Assembly: GCF_023544445.1 (NCBI RefSeq)
Contig: NZ_JALPVJ010000014.1
Location: 62,001-126,000, forward strand
DNA: 64,000 nucleotides
Origin: Actinoplanes sp. M2I2
GTDB lineage: Bacteria; Actinomycetota; Actinomycetes; Mycobacteriales; Micromonosporaceae
Reading direction: 5' to 3'
Part shown: positions 62,926 through 64,000 of the stretch, one piece after another
Layout of the letters: every line of letters begins with the position of its first letter
How positions within the stretch are numbered: the first letter of the stretch is position 1
Notes under the pieces: generated by a model
Databases searched by the model: none
Told to the model about the DNA's origin: nothing
The model's input: the letters and a program-made list of their open reading frames with translations, nothing else
Made by a program: the position numbers and the translations under genes

Positions 62926-63897
62926 ATGGTGTTCGACTGCCATCAGCATCTGTGGCCGCCGCGCCTGGTCGAGGCCCTGCGCCGCCGTTCGACCTATCCC
63001 TATCTGCGGGAGTGGACGCTTCACCTGCCGGGCGAGGACCCGTACGAGGTGGACCCGAACGCTCACGATGTCGAACGCCGCCATGATCAAGAGCGGCGAG
63101 ACGGCCGGTCCCGCGTTCTGGTGTCGCTGTCCAGCCCTCTCGGCATCGAGCACCTGCCCGCCCACGACGGCGTCGAGCTGATCGACATCTGGCACGAGAG
63201 CGCCCTCGAGCTGGGCGAGCCGTTCCACGTGTGGGCCGCCGCCCCGGTCACCGAGCTCGACCCGGACGGCCTGGCCAAGGTGCTGCGCGACGATCGCGTC
63301 GCCGGGCTGCAACTGCCGGCCACCGCGCTCGCCGACCCGGCCGGCATCGCCCACGTCGGACCGCTGCTGACCGAGGCCGAGAAGGCGGACAAGCCCGTGC
63401 TCGTGCACCCCGGCCCCGCGCCGGCCTGCGACCCGGGGCTGCCTGCCTGGTGGCCGGCCCTGGTCCCGTACGTGTCACAGCTGCACCAGTCGTGGCTCGC
63501 CTGGCACGTCGCGGGCCGGGCCCGGCACCCCGCGCTGCGCATCGGGTTCGTCGCCCTGGCCGGGCTGGCCCCGCTGCACCACGAACGGCTGGCCGCGCGC
63601 GGCGGGGCGCTCGGCGCACTCGATCCGGACGTGTTCTACGAGACCTCGTCGTACGGCACCCGGGCCGTCGACGCCCTGGTCCGCGTCGTCGGCGTCGACC
63701 CGATCGTCTCGGGCTCCGACCGGCCGTACGCGCAAGCCGTCGACCCCGGCCTGGGCGCGGCCTTCACCCACGCCCTGTTCGAGGCCAACCCCCGCCGCTT
63801 CCTCACCGGACGCCGCGGTCCCACCGAAGAGCGCGGCACAGCCGCAGAGCGCGACGGCGAAGAGAGCGGGACAACGATGGGAGTGCGCGGATGCTGA
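62926..63897 (+). CDS. Amidohydrolase (PF04909-like), TIM barrel
   Basis: 323 aa from ATG 62926. Metal site begins with CHQHLW (HxH, second motif of the amidohydrolase-2 group), followed by LVHPGPAPA (third His), FVALAGLAPLHHERLAARGG and the Asp of IVSGSDRPYAQ near the C terminus. This family hydrolyses or decarboxylates ring-carboxylate or lactone-like compounds. A tail from about 295 is charged. Under the twin LacI operators, it is the first gene of an operon; the next gene's start overlaps its end by 7 bp. Confidence 0.85.
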   Translation: MVFDCHQHLWPPRLVEALRRRSTYPYLREWTLHLPGEDPYEVDPNAHDVERRHDQERRDGRSRVLVSLSSPLGIEHLPAHDGVELIDIWHESALELGEPFHVWAAAPVTELDPDGLAKVLRDDRVAGLQLPATALADPAGIAHVGPLLTEAEKADKPVLVHPGPAPACDPGLPAWWPALVPYVSQLHQSWLAWHVAGRARHPALRIGFVALAGLAPLHHERLAARGGALGALDPDVFYETSSYGTRAVDALVRVVGVDPIVSGSDRPYAQAVDPGLGAAFTHALFEANPRRFLTGRRGPTEERGTAAERDGEESGTTMGVRGC

Positions 63898-64000
63898 CGG
63901 AAGAGTCTTCGAGGATCGTGTTGCCGGCCCTGCCCGGCCGGGTGCTCGACCCGCCGGAGCTCAAGCGCTGGGTGGCGGAGCTGGCCGCCCGGCCCGAGCT
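63891..64000 (+). CDS. Partial gene at window edge, possibly cupin/cysteine dioxygenase-like
   Basis: ATG 63891 overlaps the amidohydrolase stop by 7 bp and the frame runs off the window: MLTEESSRIVLPALPGRVLD then PPELKRWVAELAARPE. The segment resembles the N terminus of cysteine-dioxygenase-like cupins of actinobacteria, but only 36 residues are visible, so the assignment is tentative. It is the second gene of the LacI-controlled operon. Confidence 0.35.
   Translation, partial: MLTEESSRIVLPALPGRVLDPPELKRWVAELAARPE

Overview
The window is about 72% GC by eye, densely packed, and full of actinobacterial signatures: GTG/TTG starts, NarL-type two-component genes, a PknB-like kinase, an SARP/BTAD regulator, a receptor-like LuxR protein, a gyl-type glycerol regulon and a cysteine-free L31. 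The mix (secreted GH10 xylanase, CBM2 module, DUF5999-like protein, single-chain biotin carboxylase) suggests a filamentous actinomycete, most likely Micromonosporaceae (Actinoplanes-like). That placement is inference. No rRNA, tRNA, CRISPR array, transposase, integrase or prophage gene was seen, so this looks like ordinary chromosome.

Layout. 0-13.5 kb: end of an acyl-CoA oxidase, an M48 protein with a degenerate zinc motif, hydrolases, a secreted xylanase, a PLD-like protein, RtcB, a HAD phosphatase, a PQQ-dependent dehydrogenase lipoprotein and two serine penicillin-recognising proteins. 13.5-22.3 kb: a giant single-chain acyl-CoA carboxylase (1,812 aa), a receiver-only protein, and a NarL two-component pair interrupted by a DUF5999-like gene on the other strand. 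22.3-30.7 kb: LacI regulator, an autoregulated ArsR/SRPBCC operon with a readable promoter-operator, a methyltransferase and a 1,271-aa SARP-BTAD-pseudocyclase-ATPase regulator. 31.9-38.4 kb: glycerol regulon, with iclR-glpK on the minus strand diverging from glpF-glpK-glpD on the plus strand. 38.6-49.4 kb: arginase-like protein, a MarR-controlled flavoenzyme pair, a membrane Ser/Thr kinase with an extracellular CBM2-like domain, a LuxR regulator with a dead alpha/beta-hydrolase domain, and a secreted M36 protease. 49.4-58.2 kb: small alarmone synthetase, SDR, a frameshifted MFS exporter, L31 type B, a secreted trypsin-like pseudoprotease with FG-GAP repeats, and a STAS protein. 58.2-64 kb: an RpiR regulator facing an operon of an ornithine-cyclodeaminase-like protein and a histidine-ammonia-lyase homologue lacking the MIO serine, then a LacI regulator with twin operators in front of an amidohydrolase operon that leaves the window.

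Themes. Several proteins keep an enzyme fold but have lost catalytic residues: the M48 protein, the trypsin-like protein, the LuxR hydrolase domain, the cyclase domain of the large regulator, and the MIO-less lyase. Short tandem repeats with 15-27 nt periods recur both inside genes and in gaps. Convergent gene pairs are usually separated by strong hairpins. The best candidates for undescribed biology are the OCD-like/MIO-less lyase operon, the CBM2-bearing non-RD kinase, and the pseudoprotease/FG-GAP protein.
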